DNA of 64,000 nt from a virus. Positions 57,701 through 64,000 of this stretch are shown here, piece by piece. Made by a program: the position numbers and the translations under genes. The notes under the pieces are model-generated. The model was not told the origin of the DNA, did not search any database, and was given only the letters and a program-made list of their open reading frames with translations. Where the stretch lies: IMG/VR virus record IMGVR_UViG_3300036795_000115, positions 1 through 64,000 of that record; one strand, 5' to 3'. Every line of letters starts with the position of its first letter. Position 1 is the first letter of the stretch.

Positions 57701-57876
57701 GGTGACTCCTCGTCCGCGTTTGACCAGTGGTCATCTGCTCCACGTACGAGCTTGCAGGGGCCGACCCACACGGTCTCTCCCTTGACAATGGCGTCGACCG
57801 GGACGTTGTCGCGCCACTTGTCACCGTAGGCGTTAAACAGGATCACGTAGCGGGCCGCACGTTCCTCGTTGGTCAC
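57697..57876 (-). CDS. Hypothetical protein (59 aa)
   Basis: GTG start in the GGAGACACCGTGA box. ARYVILFNAYGDKWRDNVPVD, then a beta KGETVWVGPCKLV. Unknown. Confidence 0.6.
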   Translation of the reverse strand: MTNEERAARYVILFNAYGDKWRDNVPVDAIVKGETVWVGPCKLVRGADDHWSNADEESP

Positions 57877-58007
57877 GGTGTCTCCTCGGCTGATATCGTT
57901 GAGGGCATAGCCAGCCCACTGCGGTGAGACTGGAAGTGAGACCCAGGAGTTCCCGTCGGATGACGGGGCCTGGGGCTCGCGCCTTTCTCGGCTTTTGGCT
58001 TGCTCAC
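57873..58007 (-). CDS. Possible linking microprotein (44 aa)
   Basis: Open frame with GTGA overlaps at both ends, Pro/Ser/Arg-rich, no structure visible. Likely translated, perhaps only as a coupling bridge. Confidence 0.4.
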   Translation of the reverse strand: MSKPKAEKGASPRPRHPTGTPGSHFQSHRSGLAMPSTISAEETP

Positions 58008-58495
58008 TTCGTCTCCCCGTGTACCGCAGCAGCCAAAGCGTCCAGCGCTTTTTGGCTACACACGTTGGGTTCGTAGCCTGACCACGTCTTACCCCAGAAC
58101 GGGTCGCCGGGTCCCGGACGTGCGGACTCGACCAGTGCGGTGGCGGCCTCCACAATGTCCCGCTGCCGGCCGATCGTCGCGCCGATCATGACGAAGTCCG
58201 CCGCGTACTTGACGTTGTCCGCCTTCAGTCGCACGATCTCCGCACCCCGCCGGTCGAACTCCGTCAGCAGCAGTCGTGCCGACAGGGCCGGGTCGTGCAG
58301 CTGTTCACCTTGGGCGAGCCGGCGCATGTTGCGCACGAACATCGGCTCAGCCAGTTCGTCGGGGGAGGGCAGCTCGCTCATGGAGGCGGCGGCGCTGTGC
58401 GCACACCCCGGATGCTGACAGACGCCAGTACGGAGGTCCTGGCGGTGAATCGAATGCCGAGCCGTGATCCGCTCGTCGGCCAGTTCGTCGCTCAC
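58004..58495 (-). CDS. Hypothetical protein of the SPDEL/EFDRRG set (163 aa)
   Basis: GTG start at 58495. CQHPGCAH zinc group, then LPSPDELAEPMF, LLLTEFDRRGAEIVRL and DIVEAATALVE. It holds all three modules that the neighbours carry singly, so it may be the parent form. Confidence 0.65.
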   Translation of the reverse strand: MSDELADERITARHSIHRQDLRTGVCQHPGCAHSAAASMSELPSPDELAEPMFVRNMRRLAQGEQLHDPALSARLLLTEFDRRGAEIVRLKADNVKYAADFVMIGATIGRQRDIVEAATALVESARPGPGDPFWGKTWSGYEPNVCSQKALDALAAAVHGETK

Positions 58496-58776
58496 GGCTG
58501 ACACTTCCCTTCGTGGCCTGCGTAGTCCCCGCACTGCTCCGGAGGCTGCAATCCGCTGTACAAGTGACCGAGACAGCGCACACGGCGAATCCGGTCCAAC
58601 TCTTCCAAGGCTTCGCGGCGCTCCCTGATCAGCTTGCGTAGACGGGCGACGATGAGAAAGTCCAGCGGTTCGGCTTCGTCCAGTTCGTCGGAAGAGGGCT
58701 GCCGACCATGATCGTGTTGGCACTCCGGGCCGTCGTAGAAGTCGACCTCCCGGTGCATCGACTCGGGGGAGTCCAT
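58492..58776 (-). CDS. Hypothetical protein (94 aa)
   Basis: ATG at 58776 lies in the 34-base repeat with a GGGAGG site. Cys/His N-terminus (CQHDHG), QPSSDELDEAEP, a basic helix and a C-terminal C...H...C set. Partly related to the SPDEL set. Confidence 0.6.
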   Translation of the reverse strand: MDSPESMHREVDFYDGPECQHDHGRQPSSDELDEAEPLDFLIVARLRKLIRERREALEELDRIRRVRCLGHLYSGLQPPEQCGDYAGHEGKCQP

Positions 58777-59108
58777 CACCGTCGCCTCCCAACCAAACCC
58801 ACCAACACGGCCGCGCACAGCATTAGCCCCATGCATCCGGCGGCCTGCGCTGGGCCCGCCGTCCGCTCGTCATGCACCCGGGCGGTCAACTTCCGGCCCT
58901 GCCGTCTGGCCGCTTCCCCTCTGTGCTTTCCGTTCCAGCCCTCCAGGGAGCCGTCGGCTCGGCGGACGATGAAGGGGTCTCCATCTGTGGACCGCTTGTT
59001 GGGGTTCCGTTCGTAGGCGGACACGGCGCGTTCGTTGAGCTTGTGTCCGGCCCAGCGGACCTTGTTTGGGTCCACCTGCTGCCGGCGAGCCCGGTCATAA
59101 CTACTCAT
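58776..59108 (-). CDS. Basic protein with C-terminal membrane helix (110 aa)
   Basis: First 85 residues are very basic with GDPFIVRRADGSLEGWNGKHRGEAAR, which recalls ParB/sulfiredoxin-like N-terminal motifs (G-x-H-R). The last 25 residues are a membrane helix. DNA or RNA tethering to the membrane is possible. Confidence 0.6.
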   Translation of the reverse strand: MSSYDRARRQQVDPNKVRWAGHKLNERAVSAYERNPNKRSTDGDPFIVRRADGSLEGWNGKHRGEAARRQGRKLTARVHDERTAGPAQAAGCMGLMLCAAVLVGLVGRRR

Positions 59109-59896
59109 CACGCCTCACTCTCGGTCTCCGGCTGGTAGCCCTCGCACAGGCAGTCGTGATCACAGTCGTGTGCGGCATGGCACCGCGCGTTCGGTGGCGG
59201 CGGAATGGCCCCTCCGTCGCCGTGCTTATGGGGCGAGTGACCGCAGGTGCAGCGAATCCATGGGACGTCCACCCCGCTCTCGGTGGGGGTGGCAGACAGC
59301 ACCGCACGGGCTCGATGCGCCACAACTTGCCCGCCGATGTCGATCTGCGCCAAGCTCTCTAGCTTCTCAACCGTCTCGGTCAGTGCGGTGGTCAGCAGGT
59401 CGACACGGGCCTTGAGCGCCTGCGCCTCCTCGAACCGAACAGCGCACCGGCGAGCCAGTGAGTCACGTTCCCGCACGGCTTTGTCCAGCGCCTCGGTCGG
59501 CTGTTCGGCGGCTAGTACCTCGGCTACCGCATCCACTGCTCGGGCCCAGGAGTTGTGCGCCATCTTGGTGCCGTCGTAGAACGCCTCTCGGGCAGCTTCG
59601 GCGGCGCGGTCCCGAACATCCGGATCAAGGTCAGGCATCACGCGCCTCCCTTCAAGTAGCTGGTGTGCACGGTTGTATTCCCGCTCCGTGCGCGCCTCGC
59701 CGTGGATCACGCCGCACAACCACGCCGCATCGGCCTTGGACAGCACGATCACGTCCCCGCCGAGCAACACGGCCGCCACGGCGTCGACCATCGCCAGGTA
59801 CTGGTCGTCCTCGTGCCGATAACTTGCGTCCCAGAAAATGGACTTGATCCGTTGGGCGGCGCGGTCCCGGACATCCGGCGGCAGGTCAGCGGACAT
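59108..59896 (-). CDS. Hypothetical protein with an internal duplication (262 aa)
   Basis: LPPDVRDRAAQRIKSIFWDA...AMVDAVAAVLL near the start repeats at residues 87-130 as LDPDVRDRAAEAAREAFYDG...RAVDAVAEVLA. A coiled coil and a Cys/His-rich end (RCTCGHSPHKH, CHAAHDCDHDCLC) follow. It may be two fused genes. Unknown. Confidence 0.65.
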   Translation of the reverse strand: MSADLPPDVRDRAAQRIKSIFWDASYRHEDDQYLAMVDAVAAVLLGGDVIVLSKADAAWLCGVIHGEARTEREYNRAHQLLEGRRVMPDLDPDVRDRAAEAAREAFYDGTKMAHNSWARAVDAVAEVLAAEQPTEALDKAVRERDSLARRCAVRFEEAQALKARVDLLTTALTETVEKLESLAQIDIGGQVVAHRARAVLSATPTESGVDVPWIRCTCGHSPHKHGDGGAIPPPPNARCHAAHDCDHDCLCEGYQPETESEA

Positions 59897-60122
59897 CGGA
59901 CACCTCGGCCTCGAACGGGATTTCGACCGCGTCGATCACAGCCCCGATCAGCGGGTTGGCCGTGGACGGGTAGTCGCACTCCTCGCAGTGATCGTCCCCC
60001 GGGGCCTCAAGCGGGTTGCCGCAGGCGCAGGTGGGCTCGTCCTTGTCGTCTTCGTCCTCAGCCCAGTACTCGGGCGGCAACATCGCGTCGTAGTGGGCTT
60101 GCGCGCGGTCGAATCCGCTCAC
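59886..60122 (-). CDS. Acidic zinc-ribbon protein (78 aa)
   Basis: GTG start. CACGNPLEAPGDDHCEEC is a good four-Cys zinc ribbon; the rest is acidic. Follows a 28-residue membrane peptide by GTGA. Confidence 0.6.
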   Translation of the reverse strand: MSGFDRAQAHYDAMLPPEYWAEDEDDKDEPTCACGNPLEAPGDDHCEECDYPSTANPLIGAVIDAVEIPFEAEVSDVR

Positions 60123-60205
60123 CGCTTCACCGTCATAACGATGAGCAGCAGGGTGATCACGGACAGCTGGAACTGGATCAAGGCGATCTGGGTGGACGTC
60201 TTCAT
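60119..60205 (-). CDS. Membrane micropeptide (28 aa)
   Basis: MKTSTQIALIQFQLSVITLL and a short basic end: a single membrane helix. Overlaps both neighbours by four bases and has an acceptable ribosome site, so it is likely real. Confidence 0.55.
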   Translation of the reverse strand: MKTSTQIALIQFQLSVITLLLIVMTVKR

Positions 60206-60387
60206 GGCGAGTCCTTGTGTAGGTCGGAACGGAAACCCTGACCCTTGAGCTCGATCGCCTGAACCTCTTCACGGCTGTACCCGCGTTTCTCCGGGATGCC
60301 GTGCCGGCGCATGACGACCCGAACGTAGTCGGGCTGAATGCCCAGGAACTTGGCGACTTCATCGCGTGTCATCAAGGGTTCTTCCAC
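60202..60387 (-). CDS. Excisionase/AlpA-like HTH protein (61 aa)
   Basis: MTRDEVAKFLGIQPDYVRVVM is a winged-helix of the MerR/Xis/AlpA class, typical of recombination directionality factors or small phage activators. Either the GTG at 60387 (leaderless, see promoter) or the ATG at 60372 starts it. It is the natural partner of the serine integrase at 63377, although serine integrase RDFs are diverse. Confidence 0.72.
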   Translation of the reverse strand: MEEPLMTRDEVAKFLGIQPDYVRVVMRRHGIPEKRGYSREEVQAIELKGQGFRSDLHKDSP

Positions 60388-60393
60388 GCTCTA

Positions 60394-60422
60394 ACTATGA
60401 CACAGTGCGAGTGAAAGAGCAA
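60394..60422 (-). promoter_or_regulatory. Candidate promoter for the HTH gene
   Basis: Minus strand TTGCTC (60417-60422), 17 bases, CATAGT (60394-60399), then 6 bases to GTG at 60387. It is similar in spacing to the leaderless promoters P1-P3, with weaker boxes. Confidence 0.5.
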
Positions 60423-60431
60423 GTCAGACGG

Positions 60432-61934
60432 CTAGCCAGCCCTCTTGAGCTCGCCGTGGAAATACTCTTTCCCCAGCGCCACAGCGTCGATCTGATCATC
60501 ATGAAGCGTCTTCGGATACGCCTTCATCTGCGCCTCAAGACCCGAGATCGGCCGAGCATGCACCACCATCGGCGGTCGGCGCAGGTAGCAGTCGTGCAGG
60601 TCCGTGATCCGGTCAATCTTCGAACGACGCAAGTTCACCGCGAAGATCTTCACCCCCGGAGGCAGCGGCGACAGCGTGTTCTCGACGTGATCGCCACCGT
60701 TGGTCACATCCACCACGATGAGCCGGATCCCGTTCTTACGGACGATCGAGTGCACCAGCTCCCGCAACTTGTCCGGCTTCAACCGCACACCCATCACCCG
60801 CTCCACCACCACGCGGCGCACATTGGCGGCGTAGGACAGCATGGCGATACCGGTCTCGTCGTTCGACTTCTTCGACTTCGACGCCGGGTCCACGATCAGG
60901 ATCCGCTCCGTCACATGCGCCAACAGCTTGTCGTCGTAAGTGATGTCGTCGTCATCCCAGAACGTGCCGTTCTCATCCACCGGGGCGTTGTCGAAGTTCT
61001 TCGCGTACCCGCGCGGGTTTCGCAGCCGTTCGGCCCGCTGCCACTCCAGCGCCCACTTCGGCTCCCACAGCGACCGCTCTTCGCCGGTGTCCGGGTCTTC
61101 GACGATGCCCTTGAAGTGGTGCACCTCGATGTTCTCCTCGGCAACCCACGCCTCGCCCTCGACGAGATCATGAATGATGGAGCCCGCCATCACCGTTGTG
61201 CCCGCTACCTGGACCACGGCGCTGAAGTTGCAGGGCAAGATGACGTCGATCAGATCCTCGAGCCGCTTGCGCTTCATCTCGACGCTGTAACGGCCCTTCT
61301 TCGGCTCGATTTCGTCGAAGAGCAGAGCGTCGGGGCGCAGGTTGTCCCACTTCACGCCCAGGGTCGCTGAGTTCATCCCCTTCACCATGATGATCGAACC
61401 GTTCGCGGCCAGGTACGTCGTGTCGTTGTCCTTCAACGCCCGGCCGCCGGTCTTCATCGGTGTACAGAGCTCGGGAAAATCGCGCATGAGGCGCTCGTTC
61501 TGGGAGAATTGCAGCTTGAGCGTGGCCAGGTGCAGCTTCGCCTGATCCTCCGTGTCCGAGTACACGACGATGAACTTGCGATGCCCAAACGCCATCGCCC
61601 ACAGCGGAAGGATCAAGAACAGCCAGGTGGTTTTGGCCCCCTCGCGCGGAGCTACCCAGGCGTCGCGGATCTCCTTCGGGCCGATGTCGGTGCGCATCCA
61701 CCGCTTCGCCGACATCGCCAGGGCCACGTGCAGGTCACTCAGCGCGTGCAGCAGCCCGGGCAGGGTTACGTGCGGGGCCAGGTAGTAGAGCGCGAACAGG
61801 ATCGGCGAGGTGCGGCACCAGTCCCGGCGCTTGTTGATGCATTCCTGGGTGTGCACTCGGAACGCGGAGTGTTTCAGCTTCGCGGTGTAGAGCTCGGGGG
61901 TGAACCCGGGCGGGCCTTCGAGGCGGCGTTTCAT
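60432..61934 (-). CDS. Second terminase large subunit, complete catalytic set (TerL2)
   Basis: 500 residues, of a family different from TerL1. Walker A VAPREGAKTTW (94-104), Walker B ALLFDEIEP with Asp207-Glu208, nuclease motif I ILIVDPASKS with Asp349, motif II IVVDVTNGGD with Asp409, motif III LHDDQIDAVAL with Asp479/480/483. All catalytic residues are present. It is encoded leftward, overlapping its small subunit by ATGA, and 36 kb from the portal gene. It packages DNA in its own system or replaces the function lost in TerL1. Confidence 0.88.
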   Translation of the reverse strand: MKRRLEGPPGFTPELYTAKLKHSAFRVHTQECINKRRDWCRTSPILFALYYLAPHVTLPGLLHALSDLHVALAMSAKRWMRTDIGPKEIRDAWVAPREGAKTTWLFLILPLWAMAFGHRKFIVVYSDTEDQAKLHLATLKLQFSQNERLMRDFPELCTPMKTGGRALKDNDTTYLAANGSIIMVKGMNSATLGVKWDNLRPDALLFDEIEPKKGRYSVEMKRKRLEDLIDVILPCNFSAVVQVAGTTVMAGSIIHDLVEGEAWVAEENIEVHHFKGIVEDPDTGEERSLWEPKWALEWQRAERLRNPRGYAKNFDNAPVDENGTFWDDDDITYDDKLLAHVTERILIVDPASKSKKSNDETGIAMLSYAANVRRVVVERVMGVRLKPDKLRELVHSIVRKNGIRLIVVDVTNGGDHVENTLSPLPPGVKIFAVNLRRSKIDRITDLHDCYLRRPPMVVHARPISGLEAQMKAYPKTLHDDQIDAVALGKEYFHGELKRAG

Positions 61935-62368
61935 GCTGATTCGTCGGCTTCCCAGTCGTCCCAGTCCTCGCCCGATTCATTATCGGAATCGACGGGCGGG
62001 GCGTCGTCGTACAGTTTCAGGCGGGCCGCGTTCTGCTGACGGACCTCGCCGGCGAGGCGGGCGAAGTCGGCGTTGGAGCAGTCTTCGCCGAGCCGTTCGA
62101 ACGTCATGCGGGTGAGTTGATCAAGCTCGTCATGGGCTATGACCTGCATCAACGTCCGAGAGGGACGGTCATGTCTCAACATCAACATTTCGATACGGCG
62201 GTAGAACGTCGCCCTCGAGATGCACAAATCCTTCGCAATATCGTTCGGCGACTCACGCCGCAGTAACCGTGCGTAGGCCAGCGCTGCCTCAGTGTCGATG
62301 ACCTCAGGAGGCTTATTCGGATCCGCGCTCTCGTAGCGGCCGGAATGATCCGTCGCCGGCCGGTCCAT
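61931..62368 (-). CDS. HTH protein, probable second terminase small subunit (145 aa)
   Basis: Residues 28-55 (AALAYARLLRRESPNDIAKDLCISRATFYRRIEML) are a strong helix-turn-helix; the middle is helical (LDQLTRMTFERLGED) and the C-terminal 25 residues very acidic. Position and ATGA coupling to TerL2 make a small subunit most likely. A regulator is the alternative. Confidence 0.75.
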   Translation of the reverse strand: MDRPATDHSGRYESADPNKPPEVIDTEAALAYARLLRRESPNDIAKDLCISRATFYRRIEMLMLRHDRPSRTLMQVIAHDELDQLTRMTFERLGEDCSNADFARLAGEVRQQNAARLKLYDDAPPVDSDNESGEDWDDWEADESA

Positions 62369-62376
62369 CGTCCTAC

Positions 62377-62610
62377 CTATTCCCAGTCAGAGGAATCGGA
62401 CGCCGCCGGGATCTTGGGCAACCGGTCGTCCATGTGGATGTCATGACACAGATGCGCGGACACGATCGCGGTCGCACCGATGATTCCGGTGGACACCAAG
62501 CTCATGATGTCCCCGTGGTGTGAGACCTGAATCGACAACGTCACCCCAGAGCCCCAGAAGATGGCGAAGGAGACCCACATCAAGATCTCCTTGAGCCGGG
62601 TACGGTTCAC
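62377..62610 (-). CDS. Two-helix membrane protein (77 aa)
   Basis: GTG start. Two membrane helices (LMWVSFAIFWGSGVTLSI and IMSLVSTGIIGATAIVSAHL) and an acidic end. Phage holin- or exclusion-like size, but away from the lysis genes. Confidence 0.6.
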   Translation of the reverse strand: MNRTRLKEILMWVSFAIFWGSGVTLSIQVSHHGDIMSLVSTGIIGATAIVSAHLCHDIHMDDRLPKIPAASDSSDWE

Positions 62611-62690
62611 CGCCGGCAGCCCTTGCCGTCACACAACGGGCAGACTGTCCACTCGCCGTCGCCGCCCCGGTACAGCCCGCCGTCGCACAT
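62607..62690 (-). CDS. Zinc-knuckle micropeptide (27 aa)
   Basis: Contains CPLCDGKGCRR, like half of a DnaJ zinc repeat. Overlaps both neighbours by 3-4 bases. Too short for certainty. Confidence 0.45.
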   Translation of the reverse strand: MCDGGLYRGGDGEWTVCPLCDGKGCRR

Positions 62691-62836
62691 CACGGGTTTC
62701 TCTTCTGCTTACCGCCGGTCAGCTTCGACCCGGTGACGAGCTTGCCCTTGCCGCCGAAGCTGCCCATCGACTTCGGCTGTTGGGCCTTGACTTTGCGGGT
62801 TGTGGTGGTGCGCACGGTCTTCGTGAAGAACCCCAT
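62690..62836 (-). CDS. Basic microprotein (48 aa)
   Basis: Thr/Lys/Gly-rich with GFFTKTVRTTTTRKVK and a GGKGKLVTGSKLTGGKQKR tail. Probably disordered and nucleic-acid binding. Unknown. Confidence 0.5.
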   Translation of the reverse strand: MGFFTKTVRTTTTRKVKAQQPKSMGSFGGKGKLVTGSKLTGGKQKRNP

Positions 62837-62837
62837 G

Positions 62838-62975
62838 TCAGCAGTTCCCCCGGTTCCGGTAGTTGTCCCGGCCGCGCTTCATATCGGCCTCGCTCCGGGT
62901 CGGGTTGGCCTTCACCGCCCGGTCCTGGATGGACTTCCAGTCCTTGTCCGAGATCGTGTTCGCGCGGCGGCCCAT
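62838..62975 (-). CDS. Basic microprotein (45 aa)
   Basis: Charged helical peptide with ISDKDWKSIQDRA and Arg/Asn-rich end. One base from the next gene. Unknown. Confidence 0.5.
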   Translation of the reverse strand: MGRRANTISDKDWKSIQDRAVKANPTRSEADMKRGRDNYRNRGNC

Positions 62976-63247
62976 CAGGACTCGTCCTCGATCCCGTGGA
63001 ACGCCTCGAGCTCGCGCAGGAACAGCTCGAGGAGCCAGGCCCGGTTCGCCAGTACCCGTTTGTTGGTACCGCTCGTCGCGTCCCGCTGCTCCTGCAACGC
63101 CTCCAGGGCGATACGCAGCTCGGTGGCCAGGACGGGGCCGTGGATGTCGTGCTCGTGCAGGCGCGGGCGGACCCGGCGCGCGGGTGGCTCGTTGTGGCCG
63201 TTCATGGTTGAAGTAGCGCCCGCGTCGGGGTCGCTGTAAGAATCCAT
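62975..63247 (-). CDS. Hypothetical protein at the head of the leftward operon (90 aa)
   Basis: ATG at 63247 behind AGAGG; a later Met (63205) is possible. His/Arg-rich start and a long helix (LATELRIALEALQEQRD). It is the first gene divergent from integrase, so it may be regulatory. Confidence 0.55.
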   Translation of the reverse strand: MDSYSDPDAGATSTMNGHNEPPARRVRPRLHEHDIHGPVLATELRIALEALQEQRDATSGTNKRVLANRAWLLELFLRELEAFHGIEDES

Positions 63248-63292
63248 GTGCCTCTGCTCCAGGTAGCTCTGGTGCGGGTGGAAGTCCTGGCT

Positions 63293-63308
63293 AGCAGTTC
63301 GAGCTGCT
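63293..63308 (+). promoter_or_regulatory. Near-palindrome between integrase and leftward operon
   Basis: AGCAGTTCGAGCTGCT reads the same on both strands except for one position pair. It lies in the 130-base divergent gap (63248-63376) and is a candidate operator. I see no clear -35/-10 for either gene and no evident att core. Confidence 0.45.
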
Positions 63309-63376
63309 GGTCAGGGCGTTGGGAGTCTCAACCGTACATAAGAGGATTGGTCAGGACGAACCCGTACTATACACGG

Positions 63377-64000
63377 GTGCCGTCCAGTCAGGGAACCTCT
63401 CACGCACCGTTACGGGTGGGACTTTACTGCCGCGTCAGCCACGATCCCACTGGTCGGGGAACTTCCGTAGCTGACCAGGAGAAAGAAGGGCGCGCTTGGT
63501 GCGCCGCGAACGGGCACCTGGTGGCCTGGCTGATTGTCGACAACGACATCAGTGCGAGCCGGTACAGCAAGAAGGAACGCCCCGGGTTCACCGAAGTGCA
63601 GCGACGGTTGGCCGGCGCCGACCCGGTGGAGATCCTGTGGGCGTGGGAGTCGTCGCGGTTCACCCGCGACCTGAAGGTGTACGCGCAAGTCCGGGCGCTG
63701 TGCGAGCGCTACGAGGTGCTGTGGTCCTATCACGGCAAGACCTACGACATGTCCCGGGCGGACGACCGGTTCGCCACCGCGCTGGACGTGATCCTGGGCG
63801 AGCGGGCGTCGGACGACACGAGTGACCGAGTACAGAGAGCGGTGGATGCCCGGGTGGAAGCCGGTACAGCGCACGGACGAGTCCCGTACGGCTACCGGGC
63901 TGTCTACCACCCGCACACCGGGGCTCCGATCGGCCGGGAACCGGACCCGGGCACCGCGCCGGTAGTGAAGGAGATCGTGCGCCGGGTACTCGGCGAAGAG
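63377..64000 (+). CDS. Serine integrase (large serine recombinase), partial
   Basis: 208 residues visible, open at the right edge. VGLYCRVSHD holds the catalytic Ser with neighbouring Arg; VADQEKEGRAWC, then DNDISASRYSKKERPGF and ILWAWESSRFTRD continue the resolvase domain, and DDTSDRVQRAVDARVEAGTAHG leads to the recombinase domain with GRVPYGY. This is the phage integrase family (phiC31/Bxb1 type), which recombines attP with attB in one direction. GTG at 63377 lies 6 bases after TACTAT, so it too may be leaderless. Confidence 0.92.
   Translation, partial: MPSSQGTSHAPLRVGLYCRVSHDPTGRGTSVADQEKEGRAWCAANGHLVAWLIVDNDISASRYSKKERPGFTEVQRRLAGADPVEILWAWESSRFTRDLKVYAQVRALCERYEVLWSYHGKTYDMSRADDRFATALDVILGERASDDTSDRVQRAVDARVEAGTAHGRVPYGYRAVYHPHTGAPIGREPDPGTAPVVKEIVRRVLGEE

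Larger units (their letters stand above)
56315..57885 (-). repeat. Repeated start box GGAGACACCGTGA
   Basis: The 13-base box, including ribosome site and GTG start, is exact at three starts (56315-56327, 56599-56611, 57873-57885) and has one change at 57697-57709. This is more conservation than a ribosome site needs. Confidence 0.65.

Noticed and set aside
63248-63376. attP site next to the integrase
   Set aside because: The usual location, but I found only one near-palindrome and no pair of att-like half sites; not enough to call.
63410-63916. Leftward frame opposite integrase
   Set aside because: Shadow of the serine recombinase frame, which holds all motifs.

Overview
The window reads as one temperate siphophage genome, or a prophage, of a high-GC actinomycete. 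The signs are a strongly GC-biased third codon position, almost continuous genes joined by ATGA/GTGA/TGATG overlaps, leaderless transcription starts, an HK97-type head module, a long non-contractile tail module, and a phage-type serine integrase that runs off the right edge. No host genes are visible, so both ends are probably cut through phage DNA.

Layout. (1) 1-15959, rightward: a train of about 45 small genes holding the replication and recombination set (Cas4/RecB-like exonuclease, prim-pol primase, RecA-fold helicase, Holliday-junction-resolvase-like nuclease, MazG-like pyrophosphohydrolase, a NUMOD4/HNH homing endonuclease) and many tiny zinc-knuckle or one-helix membrane proteins. An iteron cluster at 9665-9789 with flanking hairpins looks like the replication origin. 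A promoter-terminator pair at 14623-14728 could make a small RNA, and a secreted protein follows. (2) 15943-21258, leftward: a bacterial-type Ku protein, a RuvB-like AAA+ ATPase, two tRNA-Gln genes and small proteins, driven by at least three near-identical leaderless promoters. An HNH gene lies on the opposite strand. (3) 20700-21297: intergenic control region with two different repeat families. (4) 21298-54969, rightward: terminase small and large subunits, portal, protease fused to a C-terminal domain, major capsid, connectors, tail protein, frameshifted tail chaperones, tape measure, minor tail proteins, membrane proteins, a secreted-protein plus class F sortase cassette, a sedolisin (S53) peptidase, an amidase apparently fused to a holin, and two giant repeat fibres, one with a PL7 alginate-lyase-like domain. 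(5) 55022-63247, leftward: small unknown genes, an excisionase-like HTH protein, and a second terminase small/large pair. (6) 63377-64000, rightward: serine integrase, partial.

The most unusual point is packaging. The terminase beside the portal (22586-24178) seems to have lost the Walker B aspartate and all three nuclease acidic positions, whereas the second terminase (60432-61934), 36 kb away in the integrase-proximal block, keeps them all. Either the phage splits terminase work between two proteins, or the right-hand block is a satellite-like module bringing its own packaging motor. Ku, RuvB-like ATPase and resolvase suggest attention to DNA ends and junctions. Sortase, sedolisin, PL7 lyase and the amidase-holin fusion form a rich cell-surface toolkit.

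All function calls come from reading motifs and gene order. No database search was run.
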